A stretch of 64,000 bases of DNA. Origin: Bradyrhizobium sp. cir1 (GTDB lineage: Bacteria > Pseudomonadota > Alphaproteobacteria > Rhizobiales > Xanthobacteraceae). Location: assembly GCF_014198245.1 (NCBI RefSeq), contig NZ_JACIHE010000002.1, positions 648,275 to 712,274 on the forward strand, given 5' to 3'. Shown here piece after piece: positions 8,292 through 17,155 of the stretch. A model generated the notes under the pieces. That model was not told the origin of the DNA, did no database searches, and saw only the letters and a list, made by a program, of their open reading frames with translations. Numbering within the stretch: position 1 is the first letter of the stretch; every line of letters begins with the position of its first letter. A program made the translations under genes and the position numbers.

Positions 8292-8364
8292 GCAGGATGT
8301 GGCTCATGGAGAGCATCGGGCCAAAAGCTCGAAGGCATCGGTTCGATTCCGGTCTCTTGCTCCA
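8292..8364 (+). tRNA. Degenerate tRNA-like sequence 1, encoded CCA
   Basis: A 73-nt cloverleaf can be drawn. The acceptor GCAGGAT pairs with CTCTTGC at 6 of 7 positions with one G-U. The D stem is GCTC/GAGC with a shortened 5-nt loop. The anticodon stem TCGGG/CTCGA carries the loop CCAAAAG. The T arm is ATCGG-TTCGATT-CCGGT, and the end is an encoded TCCA. Position 33 is C instead of the near-universal U, and the apparent anticodon AAA is not expected. It is therefore unlikely to be an ordinary decoding tRNA and looks like a tRNA mimic or decaying gene. Confidence 0.5.
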
Positions 8365-8439
8365 CGAAGGATAGCTCAGTGGTAGAGCAGGTGAATGATA
8401 ATCATCGTGACGCGGGTTCGAATCCCGCTCCAGCGCTCC
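8365..8439 (+). tRNA. Degenerate tRNA-like sequence 2, Ile(GAT)-like anticodon
   Basis: It starts directly after the CCA of the first copy and has canonical 75-nt spacing. The D arm is GCTC-AGTGGTA-GAGC. The anticodon arm GGTGA-ATGATAA-TCATC has U33 and anticodon GAT. A 5-nt variable loop follows, then the T arm GCGGG-TTCGAAT-CCCGC. The acceptor stem CGAAGGA/TCCAGCG has two mismatches (A-G and A-A), and the 3' end reads CTCC rather than NCCA. D, anticodon and T arms are well kept while the acceptor is not, so charging looks doubtful. Confidence 0.55.
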
Positions 8440-8474
8440 GTTTCAGCCTGAAAAGCTGATTCCTCTGAAGGGGA

Positions 8475-8510
8475 CCGGACGCGCGCTTCAGTCGCAGTCC
8501 GGCCGTTTTG
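8475..8510 (+). terminator. Terminator-like hairpin after the tRNA-like pair
   Basis: CCGGAC (8475-8480) pairs with GTCCGG (8497-8502) across a 16-nt loop and is followed by CCGTTTTG. This would close a short RNA transcript ending before the slipin gene, or act as an attenuator in its leader. Confidence 0.5.
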
Positions 8511-8769
8511 CCGCAAGGCTTTCCGTCCGAACCTAGACACTGTGAGACCGGCTTTGCGCCGCGGGTCGATACCGCTTGCGCTGATGCCGGGTGGCTCCGC
8601 ACGGCCGCGCGACACTTCTCGCGCGATCGCGCGCGTGCGCCCGTCGTCAGGCAAGCTCAAGCCCCGGCCCGCCGATTTTTCAGGAAGCGTCGTCCGCGTC
8701 CTCAAATCCTTTGCAGACGAAACCTGTCGTCCGGCATCCGGCCGGGCGCAAACGAAGGAGGCGTGTGCC

Positions 8770-9933
8770 ATGACTTCTGAAAAGACCTGGCATTTGCTGA
8801 TGCTGAACGTGACGGTGAAGGATGGCGAGCGTGCGTTGCTCACGCGCAACGGGCAGCTCGTGCGCGTGCTCGCGCCCGGCAAGCACCGGCTGTTCGATCC
8901 CCTGCACGAGCTGAAGGCCGAGGTGCTCGACGTGGTCCGCAGCGAATTTCCCGCGGAGCGCTACGCGGTGCTGAAGGCCGCGCGGCCCGATCTTGCCGCC
9001 GAGCTGTTCGAGGCGGTCGAGACCAAGGCGGACGAGATCGCCATCGTCAGCCTCGACGGCCGGCCCGTGCATCTGATGACGCCTTGGCAGGCGCGCGTCT
9101 ACTGGAAGGTCGCGACCCGCATCGATGTCGAGCGCATCGATGTGTCCGCTGATCCCAAGGTCAGCGCGCGGCATCTGGCCATGATCGAGCGCAACCGTTC
9201 GGCCGTGACGTCGGAGACGGTGGTCGAGAACCACGAGGCTGGCCTGCTCTATGTCGAGGGCCGGCTCACCGAGCGGCTCGCGCCCGGCCGGCACGCCTTC
9301 TGGACCGTTGGCCGCAAGATCGAGGTCAAGCGCCTCGACCTGCGGCCCCAGGCGGTCGAGATCACCGCGCAGGAGATGCTGACCAAGGATCGCATCGCGC
9401 TGCGGGTGACGCTGACGGCGTTCCGTAAGGTGGTCGATCCCGAGCGGACGGTTGCGACCGTGCCCGACGTGGATGCGTGGCTGTACCGCCTGGTGCAGTT
9501 CGCGATCCGCGAGGCGGTCGCGGGCCGGACGCTGGACGAGGTGCTGTCTGCGAAGGCGGCGCTGGATGCGGAGCTGCGCGACTATGTGCGTGCACGCGTC
9601 GCAGAGTCTGGCGTCGAGGTGACCGAGCTCGGCGTCAAGGACGTGATCCTGCCCGGCGAGATCCGGGAACTGGTGAACAAGGTGGTCGAGGCGGAGCGGG
9701 TCGCGAAGGCGAACCTGATCCGCCGGCAGGAGGAGACCGCGGCGACGCGTTCGCTCCTGAACACCGCCCGCCTGATGGAGGAGAACCCCCTGCTGCTGCG
9801 GCTCAAGGAGCTGGAGTCGCTGGAGCGGCTGGTCGAGAAGGTCGGCCGCATCGACCTCCATGCCGGCGACGGCCAGGGCCTCGACGCCCTCCTGACCCGG
9901 CTCGTGCGCCTGAAGGCGCCCGAGAGCGCATGA
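8770..9933 (+). CDS. Slipin-family SPFH/band-7 protein
   Basis: The ATG at 8770 has a strong ribosome binding site (AAGGAGG, 8-nt spacer), giving 387 residues. The frame is open further upstream, but into the RNA region. Two related N-terminal segments repeat: VKDGERALLTRNGQLVRVL-APGKHRLFD and NHEAGLLYVEGRLTERL-APGRHAFW. An SPFH domain follows (about residues 150-320), with the typical VDAWLYRLVQFAIREAV and a charged helix ending in EAERVAKANLIRRQEE. No membrane segment is evident, unlike stomatin-type slipins. SPFH proteins form ring oligomers. My recollection, not checked, is that soluble slipins occur in bacterial RNA-repair neighbourhoods, which makes the upstream tRNA-like pair notable. 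Confidence 0.85.
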   Translation: MTSEKTWHLLMLNVTVKDGERALLTRNGQLVRVLAPGKHRLFDPLHELKAEVLDVVRSEFPAERYAVLKAARPDLAAELFEAVETKADEIAIVSLDGRPVHLMTPWQARVYWKVATRIDVERIDVSADPKVSARHLAMIERNRSAVTSETVVENHEAGLLYVEGRLTERLAPGRHAFWTVGRKIEVKRLDLRPQAVEITAQEMLTKDRIALRVTLTAFRKVVDPERTVATVPDVDAWLYRLVQFAIREAVAGRTLDEVLSAKAALDAELRDYVRARVAESGVEVTELGVKDVILPGEIRELVNKVVEAERVAKANLIRRQEETAATRSLLNTARLMEENPLLLRLKELESLERLVEKVGRIDLHAGDGQGLDALLTRLVRLKAPESA

Positions 9934-9938
9934 AACGG

Positions 9939-9962
9939 AAGGGCCGCCCACGGGCGGCCCTT
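9939..9962. terminator. Rho-independent-type hairpin after slipin
   Basis: A perfect 10-bp stem, AAGGGCCGCC, loop CACG, GGCGGCCCTT, starts 6 bp after the slipin stop. No long U-tract follows. It is the likely end of the slipin transcript. Confidence 0.7.
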
Positions 9963-10085
9963 CACATCTGCATCGCTTGCGGTGAACGCGATCCGCGCGA
10001 CGCCCGACCAATTGGAGTTCGCTTGGGATTGCACGCGCGCGCAGGCTGCGTAATCTCATGATGACGATCTTGATCAGGCAGGCGC

Positions 10086-10832
10086 ATGACCACTCTTGAG
10101 CAAACGATCCGCCCTGCGGCGCGATCCAGCGAATGGAAGGCGATTGTTGTCCTGATCCTGCTGATTCCGGTGCTGTGGTCGCCGCCGTTCCTGGTTCGCT
10201 TCTTCCTGTATCAGCCGTTCAACATCCCGTCCGGATCGATGACGCCGACGCTGGTCGTCGGCGACTATGTCTTCGCCGCAAAATATGCCTATGGCTATGG
10301 CCGCTATTCCTTCCCGTTCGCGCCGTCCTGGATCTCGGGCCGCATCCTCGCCGCCGACCCCGAATACGGCGACATCGTCGTGTTTCGCACGGCGAAGGAC
10401 ACCTCAGTCGATTACGTCAAGCGCGTGGTCGGTCTGCCCGGCGACCGCATCCAGATGCGGCGGGGCCAGCTCTTCCTCAATGACCGCCCGGTGACGCGCG
10501 TGGCGTTGAAGGAGGTGTTCGCAGGCAGCGCCTGCGGAGGTGATGACGAGGCGAAGGTCAAACGCTGGCGCGAGACGCTGCCGAGCGGCGCGTCCTATGT
10601 GACCTACGACTGCATCGACAACGGCTTCCTCGACAACACCAACGTCTTCACGGTGCCGCCGGGCCATTTCTTCGTGCTCGGCGACAACCGCGACAACTCC
10701 ACCGACAGCCGGATGATGAGCGCGATGGGCTTCATCCCGATGGACAATCTGATCGGCAAGGTGACGCGGATATTCTGGTCACTCGATGAGAACGGCGATC
10801 CGCATGTGGAGCGGCTGGGCAAGGTTGAGTGA
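10086..10832 (+). CDS. lepB: Signal peptidase I
   Basis: This 248-residue protein has an N-terminal membrane segment (about residues 18-38) followed by the S26 catalytic domain facing the periplasm. The nucleophile Ser51 lies in NIPSGSMTPTL and the general base Lys112 in DYVKRVVGLPGDR. The C-terminal box GHFFVLGDNRDNSTDSR is intact. It cleaves signal peptides from exported proteins. Rhizobial genomes often carry more than one copy, so this may not be the only one. There is no sign of operon partners. A dispersed palindromic repeat begins 10 bp after the stop. Confidence 0.93.
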   Translation: MTTLEQTIRPAARSSEWKAIVVLILLIPVLWSPPFLVRFFLYQPFNIPSGSMTPTLVVGDYVFAAKYAYGYGRYSFPFAPSWISGRILAADPEYGDIVVFRTAKDTSVDYVKRVVGLPGDRIQMRRGQLFLNDRPVTRVALKEVFAGSACGGDDEAKVKRWRETLPSGASYVTYDCIDNGFLDNTNVFTVPPGHFFVLGDNRDNSTDSRMMSAMGFIPMDNLIGKVTRIFWSLDENGDPHVERLGKVE

Positions 10833-10841
10833 GGCGACGCC

Positions 10842-10883
10842 GTCATTCCGGGGCAGCGCGAAGCGCTGAGCCCGGAATCCATC
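10842..10883 (+). repeat. Dispersed repeat family A, left copy
   Basis: The element runs GTCATTCCGGGGC ... GAGCCCGGAATCCAT and folds on itself. It is paired with an inverted copy at 11193-11233, with the GIY-YIG pseudogene between them. Related pairs occur at 17041-17144, 21640-21742, 23137-23239 and 37108-37215. Confidence 0.8.
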
Positions 10884-10894
10884 AATCCGCAAGC

Positions 10895-11178
10895 TCAGCT
10901 CGCAATTTGTGGATATAGGTCGATCCACTGAGGATTCTTCTCCTCAATAAGCCGGACCTTCCATTCCCTTCGCCACTTCTTCAATTCCTTCTCGCGTGCG
11001 ATGGCGGTGAGGGTCGTCGTAAATCTCGAACCAAACGAGCCTCGACAGAGTATCTTTTGCTGAAACCGGCGGCGACTTTGCTCTTATGTTCGTGGACACG
11101 GCGGACGATGTCATTCGTCACGCCGATGTAGAGCGTGCCGTATTTCTTGCTGGCGAGGAGGTAGACGTAATAGGCCAT
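10895..11178 (-). pseudogene. Frameshifted GIY-YIG endonuclease
   Basis: The start MAYYVYLLASKKYGTLYIG carries the GIY-YIG signature (YVY ... YIG). The frame is intact to about KRYSVEA, shifts near 11040 so that VWFEIYDDP is read in a second frame, and shifts again near 11010 into LTAIAREKELKKWRRE ... WIDLYPQIAS in a third. Joined, the three pieces give a normal small COG2827-type GIY-YIG nuclease of about 95 residues. As it stands the gene would yield only a truncated product. It is bracketed by inverted family A repeats. Confidence 0.8.
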
Positions 11179-11192
11179 GAGCAAGCGGTGAA

Positions 11193-11233
11193 ATGGATTC
11201 CGGGCTCGCGACTTCGTCGCGCCCCGGAATGAC
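11193..11233 (-). repeat. Dispersed repeat family A, right inverted copy
   Basis: ATGGATTCCGGGCTCG ... GCCCCGGAATGAC is the inverted partner of the element at 10842-10883. It lies just upstream of the start of the GIY-YIG pseudogene. Confidence 0.8.
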
Positions 11234-11254
11234 CGGTAATACTACTTTTGCGTG

Positions 11255-11296
11255 TAAAATACAAAAGCAAAAACCCCGGCATCGCTGCCGGGGTTT
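11255..11296 (-). terminator. Rho-independent terminator of groESL
   Basis: Read on the minus strand, CCCCGGCA, loop gcga, TGCCGGGG, extended by three A-T pairs, makes an 11-bp stem followed by a T-rich tail (TTTTTGCTTTTG). It starts about 30 bp after the groEL stop and is the best terminator in the window. Confidence 0.9.
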
Positions 11297-11327
11297 CGCG
11301 TTTCTCGACTTTGCCTAAACGGCTGGA

Positions 11328-13329
<2,002 letters not shown>

Positions 13330-13372
13330 GCAGTCCTCCTAAGTAGTTGCACGATATGGGAATTTTTGGGCG

Positions 13373-13399
13373 TTAGCAGTCTGTGCCCGCGAGTGCTAG
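13373..13399. promoter_or_regulatory. CIRCE operator for HrcA
   Basis: TTAGCAGTC, 9 bp, GAGTGCTAG matches the CIRCE consensus (TTAGCACTC-N9-GAGTGCTAA) at 16 of 18 positions. It lies 44-70 bp upstream of the groES start, the classical place for HrcA repression. Confidence 0.93.
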
Positions 13400-13729
13400 C
13401 ACAGGCGAGGCTGAAATAGGACAGGAATTTTGCGGGGGCAAGAGCTTCTAGCAGAAAAATCAGCACCCGGAAGGCCGGACTGCCAGAATCTCTTTTCCAT
13501 CGTTAACCAGCCTCGGAGGCCTCTTCGAGGCCCCTTGGGAGGCCGTATTAGCACGGAGTCATGTCTGCTGCTAACGCATTGAATTTCAACAGCTTGTTAA
13601 ACTTTTGGGCTTGAGATGGGTTGTCAGTTTGCGTCACATTTCTCTCATGTGAGCGCATCTCCACCGGGTGGCTCGTAAGCAGCGTACCGGAAAGCCGCCC
13701 CTGAATGCGCTCCTGCAAAGGAGGTTGGC
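13400..13729. other. Intergenic region between groES and usg
   Basis: This region holds a GGCCTC-ttc-GAGGCC hairpin at 13518-13532 and an inverted repeat TCACAT-N7-ATGTGA at 13634-13652. It must carry the usg promoter, which I cannot assign with confidence. No small gene is apparent. Confidence 0.4.
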
Positions 13730-14017
13730 ATGGGACTGCGGGTTGGGGGCGTTTCCGAGGACTTCCGGAAACAGATGCTGGGCTACGGGCTGACGACGGC
13801 ACAAATTCTCTACCGGATGCCGGATCATCCCTCGCTGCTCCAGACCTATGTCTGGCAGAACTACGACATGTTCCCGAAATTCCCGGCGCTGACGGATTTC
13901 CTCGCCTTCTGGCAAGAGAAGCTCGAGGGCCCTCTCTTCTCGGTGACGGTCGCGCATTCCAAGCTGATCAAGCCCGCGGAGCTCCGCGCCGTCGACGGCG
14001 TGTTCCGGCTGCATTGA
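13730..14017 (+). CDS. usg: Usg-family protein
   Basis: The 95-residue protein (for example MLGYGLTTAQILYRMPDH and YVWQNYDMFPKFP) matches the small Usg family found across alphaproteobacteria. The function is unproven; the name comes from its position upstream of tryptophan or aspartate pathway genes in other species. A ribosome binding site AAGGAGG precedes the ATG with good spacing. It stands alone here, with no trp genes nearby. Confidence 0.85.
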   Translation: MGLRVGGVSEDFRKQMLGYGLTTAQILYRMPDHPSLLQTYVWQNYDMFPKFPALTDFLAFWQEKLEGPLFSVTVAHSKLIKPAELRAVDGVFRLH

Positions 14018-14031
14018 AGCGAGCACCGGTC

Positions 14032-14135
14032 TCGTAGGGTAGGCAAAGGCGCGCACGCGCCGTGCCCACCATCTCTCAGCGATCGCATCTGACAATGGTG
14101 GGCACGCTCCGCTTTGCCCACCATTGTACGAACAC
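14032..14135. repeat. Dispersed repeat family D, inverted pair
   Basis: Two inverted halves share the words gtgggca and tgcccacca (14033-14072 and 14094-14126). The same arrangement occurs at 31545-31672. It fills the gap between usg and the GT41 gene. Confidence 0.7.
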
Positions 14136-14139
14136 GCGA

Positions 14140-16266
14140 TCAGACGCCACCGCTGCAATAGCGCTTCCACATCGCGCGATAGGCCTCGTCCACCGCTTGC
14201 GCGTAGGCGACCGGGTTGCAGGCGGCCGCAGCCCTGACCTGCCCGGGCAGCTCGCTGCGCAATTTGTCGAGGTCGCCGAGCTCAGCCGCACGGCTCACCG
14301 CGATGTCGACATAGGCCTCCTCGCTGTCCGTCACCCAGTCCGGCAGGCCGAGCGCGGTGAGAATGGAGCCGGCGGCACGGCTGGGCAGGCTGTTCCCGAG
14401 CTTCGCCACCACGGGCACGCCCATCTGCAAGGCTTCCAATGTGCTGACGCCGCCATTCTGCGGGAATGGGTCGAGGGCGATATCGACGCGATTGAACGCT
14501 GCCAGATGATCGACTCGCAAGGTGGTGCCGAGCAGTTCGACGCGTTCGGCCGGCACGCCACAAGTCGCAAGCCGTGCCAGCAGATTGTCGCGGACCAGTT
14601 GATCGTCCAGCGCAACATCCTTGATCAGCAGTCGTGATCCCGGCACCCGATCGAGAATCCTGGACCAAGCCTGCGCGGCCTGGTCCGAAATCTTGCTGAT
14701 GCGGTTGAAGACACCGAATGTGACGAAGCCGTTCGAGATCGCCGGCGTTGACGCCCGGGCAAGCTCGAGCGGCAGCGGCTCCAGTGTCACGAAGCACGGC
14801 AGATCGACGACAGTTTCCGCAAACAGATGCCGGACCGCGGGAGGAATCGCGACCGGGTCCGAGAACAGATAATCGATCGTCGGCAGCCCGGTGCCGGTGC
14901 CGTGACCCCAGCCATGGGCCTGGATCGGCGCCGGCTTGCGCGCAAACACGCTGAGGCGGTTTCCTTTGGTATGGCCGGACAGATCGATCAGGATATCGAT
15001 GCCATCGGCGCGGATCTGATCGGCGAGGCGATCGTCGCTCCATTGCGAGGCGTCGCGCCAGCGATCGGCGATCTTTTGAAATTCGGCGGTCGCCGGATCC
15101 ACTTTCGACGAACAGGAGTAGCACACGATCTCGAACTGTTCCCGGTCATGGTATTGCAGGACCGGCTTGAAGATGAACGCGGCCGAATGCGCGTTGAAGT
15201 CCGCTGAGACATAGCCAAGCACCAGACGGCGATCCGGATCGCGGCTGTTGTCGTACGGTCCCGCCGCTTCTGAAGCGAACGTCGTGCCGATCCGCTCCCA
15301 CCAGACCTGCCGTGCTTGCTGATGCTGCTCAACGCTGGCATCCGCCGCGAAATCGAGCGTGAATATCTTGGTGGAGATCGCGCCCGGGAAGTTGGGCTCG
15401 ATCTCGAGGGTTCTGTCGTAACTGGCCAGAGCTTCGTCGATCCGCCCAAGTGCGGAGAGACAAACGCCCCGCACCAGGTGAGCTTGAGCAGCATCGGGAT
15501 CGAGCGCGATGGCTTTCTCGCTATCGTGCAGTGCTTCGGCGATTTGCTGGATCTGGAGCCAGACATTGGCGCGCCCGAGCCATCCGTTCATGTCGTCGGG
15601 CGCCAGGGCGATTGCCCGGTTGCAATCCGCCATGGCTTCGTCAAATCGCAGAAGCTCCTGCAATACGATGGCGCGGTTCGCCAGCGCCGAGGCATAGTTG
15701 GGCTTGATCGATAGCGCGCGATTCAGGCTTGCGATGGCCTCGTCATAATTGCGCAGACGGCAGAGCACCCAACCCCGGCCGTTGTGGGCTTCGGCAAGGT
15801 TTCCGTCGATTGCGAGCGCCTTGTCGTAGCACTCGAGCGCTTGCTGAAGATTGAGGGTCACGCTCGCGTTGCCGAGATTGGACAGGGCTACGGCGAAGTT
15901 GGGGCGCAAGGCGAGGGCCCTTCGATAGCTCTCGCGAGCCTCATCGTGACGTCGTAGCTTGTTCAGCGCGACGCCTCGGCTCATGTGAGCATCGGCAGAT
16001 TGCGGATCCACGGCAACCGCCCGGCTCAGCAGAATTTCGGCCTGCTGATAGTTCTTGGCATCCGACTCCAATGAGCCGAGCATATGCAGCGCGATGAACT
16101 GGTTGGGCTCGAGCTGCAGGACCTGTCGATAGCCAGCCCGGGCGTCGGGGAGAAGCCCTTGCTTGTGCAACTGGAGGGCCAGCCCGAGCAATGGCAGCAC
16201 TTCGGCCTGCTGCCGCTTCCGAAGCCGGGCATTGTGGAATGCACGCTGACCTACGCTGTTGCTCAT
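14140..16266 (-). CDS. TPR protein with O-GlcNAc transferase-like (GT41) domain
   Basis: The 708-residue protein has about nine to ten tetratricopeptide repeats (about residues 30-330; for example EAHNGRGWVLCRLRNYDEAI and PNYASALANRAIVL). A C-terminal GT41/SPINDLY-type domain follows (about 370-708). Family landmarks include HGWGHGTGTGLPTIDY (a GT41 'G-x-GTG' loop) and the UDP-binding region DPFPQNGGVSTLEALQMGVP. Eukaryotic relatives add GlcNAc or fucose to Ser/Thr. Bacterial ones glycosylate proteins such as adhesins or flagellin, but the target here is unknown. The gene stands alone between repeats. Confidence 0.88.
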   Translation of the reverse strand: MSNSVGQRAFHNARLRKRQQAEVLPLLGLALQLHKQGLLPDARAGYRQVLQLEPNQFIALHMLGSLESDAKNYQQAEILLSRAVAVDPQSADAHMSRGVALNKLRRHDEARESYRRALALRPNFAVALSNLGNASVTLNLQQALECYDKALAIDGNLAEAHNGRGWVLCRLRNYDEAIASLNRALSIKPNYASALANRAIVLQELLRFDEAMADCNRAIALAPDDMNGWLGRANVWLQIQQIAEALHDSEKAIALDPDAAQAHLVRGVCLSALGRIDEALASYDRTLEIEPNFPGAISTKIFTLDFAADASVEQHQQARQVWWERIGTTFASEAAGPYDNSRDPDRRLVLGYVSADFNAHSAAFIFKPVLQYHDREQFEIVCYSCSSKVDPATAEFQKIADRWRDASQWSDDRLADQIRADGIDILIDLSGHTKGNRLSVFARKPAPIQAHGWGHGTGTGLPTIDYLFSDPVAIPPAVRHLFAETVVDLPCFVTLEPLPLELARASTPAISNGFVTFGVFNRISKISDQAAQAWSRILDRVPGSRLLIKDVALDDQLVRDNLLARLATCGVPAERVELLGTTLRVDHLAAFNRVDIALDPFPQNGGVSTLEALQMGVPVVAKLGNSLPSRAAGSILTALGLPDWVTDSEEAYVDIAVSRAAELGDLDKLRSELPGQVRAAAACNPVAYAQAVDEAYRAMWKRYCSGGV

Positions 16267-16478
16267 GAATCAATCCCCCAGAATCTCCCGGCGAGACTAA
16301 ATCGGCGCGGGAACGAATACGAGACGACGGCCACCAGCCACGACAGCTTGGGACAAGCTTCGACGCGATGGGGCCGCGCGTGCCCGAGCCCCGCGATTGC
16401 TGCCTGGTCCAGGACTGGCTAATCTGCCTTCGGGTTGCACCCGTCCGGCGGGCGCGGCTCAGATCAGGGAGGCAGACA

Positions 16479-17006
16479 ATGGCCAGGCAAAAGGCATCAA
16501 GACCCGCAGCGAAGACCGCGGTGAAGAAGCGGAGTGGCGCCAAGGCAGCGGCACGGTCCTCGGCACGCAAGGCGGTGAAGGCAAAGGCGCGCACAGCCGC
16601 ACCGAAGAAGCCCGCACGTCCCAGGCAGCGTATCGCGATCAGCCATCACCGCGAAGAAGACTTCAAGGCCGACGGCCTGCGTGCTTATGCGAAGTACCGC
16701 GACCTCGGTATTGCCGACGCAACCCATGGCCTGGCGCAGGCGCATGTGATCCGGCTGCAAGGCCCCTGCGATCCGGCGGAGGTCTCGAAGCTGCATTTCC
16801 ACGACGTCGAATTCCAGATGGTCTACGTGCTCAAGGGCTGGGTGAAGACCTACATGGACGGGCAGGGTGAGACCTTGATGAAGGAAGGCAGCGCCTGGAC
16901 CCAGCCGCCGAGGATCAAGCACATGATCCTGGACTATTCGGACGACGTCGAGTTGCTGGAGGTGATCCTGCCGGCGGAGTTCAAGACGGTGGAGCTGAAG
17001 GCGTAA
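16479..17006 (+). CDS. Cupin-domain protein with Lys/Ala-rich basic tail
   Basis: The ATG at 16479 is supported by AGGGAGG 8 bp upstream. The first ~50 residues are almost only Lys, Arg, Ala and Pro (for example KTAVKKRSGAKAAARSS), like histone H1 tails and bacterial DNA-binding tails. Residues 55-175 form a cupin barrel with metal-ligand candidates in KLHFHDVEFQMVYVLKG and PPRIKHMI. The cupin may bind a small ligand or metal. The tail suggests nucleic-acid or envelope association. No operon partner is visible. Confidence 0.75.
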   Translation: MARQKASRPAAKTAVKKRSGAKAAARSSARKAVKAKARTAAPKKPARPRQRIAISHHREEDFKADGLRAYAKYRDLGIADATHGLAQAHVIRLQGPCDPAEVSKLHFHDVEFQMVYVLKGWVKTYMDGQGETLMKEGSAWTQPPRIKHMILDYSDDVELLEVILPAEFKTVELKA

Positions 17007-17040
17007 GTTGACGCGCGGTCGCGCGTTGTCGTTCTCCGCC

Positions 17041-17144
17041 GTCATTCCGGGGCGCGCCTCTTGGCGCGAGCCCGGAATCTATTTCACCCCGGGTGCTGCG
17101 GCCAGATGGATTCCGGGCTCGCGCTACGCGCGCCCCGGAATGAC
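17041..17144. repeat. Dispersed repeat family A, inverted pair
   Basis: A forward copy (17041-17081) and an inverted copy (17106-17144) are separated by 24 bp with no gene between them. The pair sits between the convergent cupin and NupC genes and may act as a terminator. Confidence 0.8.
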
Positions 17145-17155
17145 GGCGGAGAGAG

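Noticed and set aside
8542..8769. N-terminal extension of the slipin gene
   Set aside because: The frame is open, but the strong AAGGAGG site and the family-typical start are at 8770. The extension is Arg/Pro/Ala-rich without domain similarity.
13634..13652. CRP/FNR-like site upstream of usg
   Set aside because: TCACAT-N7-ATGTGA has the half-sites in the wrong orientation for CRP (TGTGA-N6-TCACA). It is better seen as a small hairpin of unknown role.
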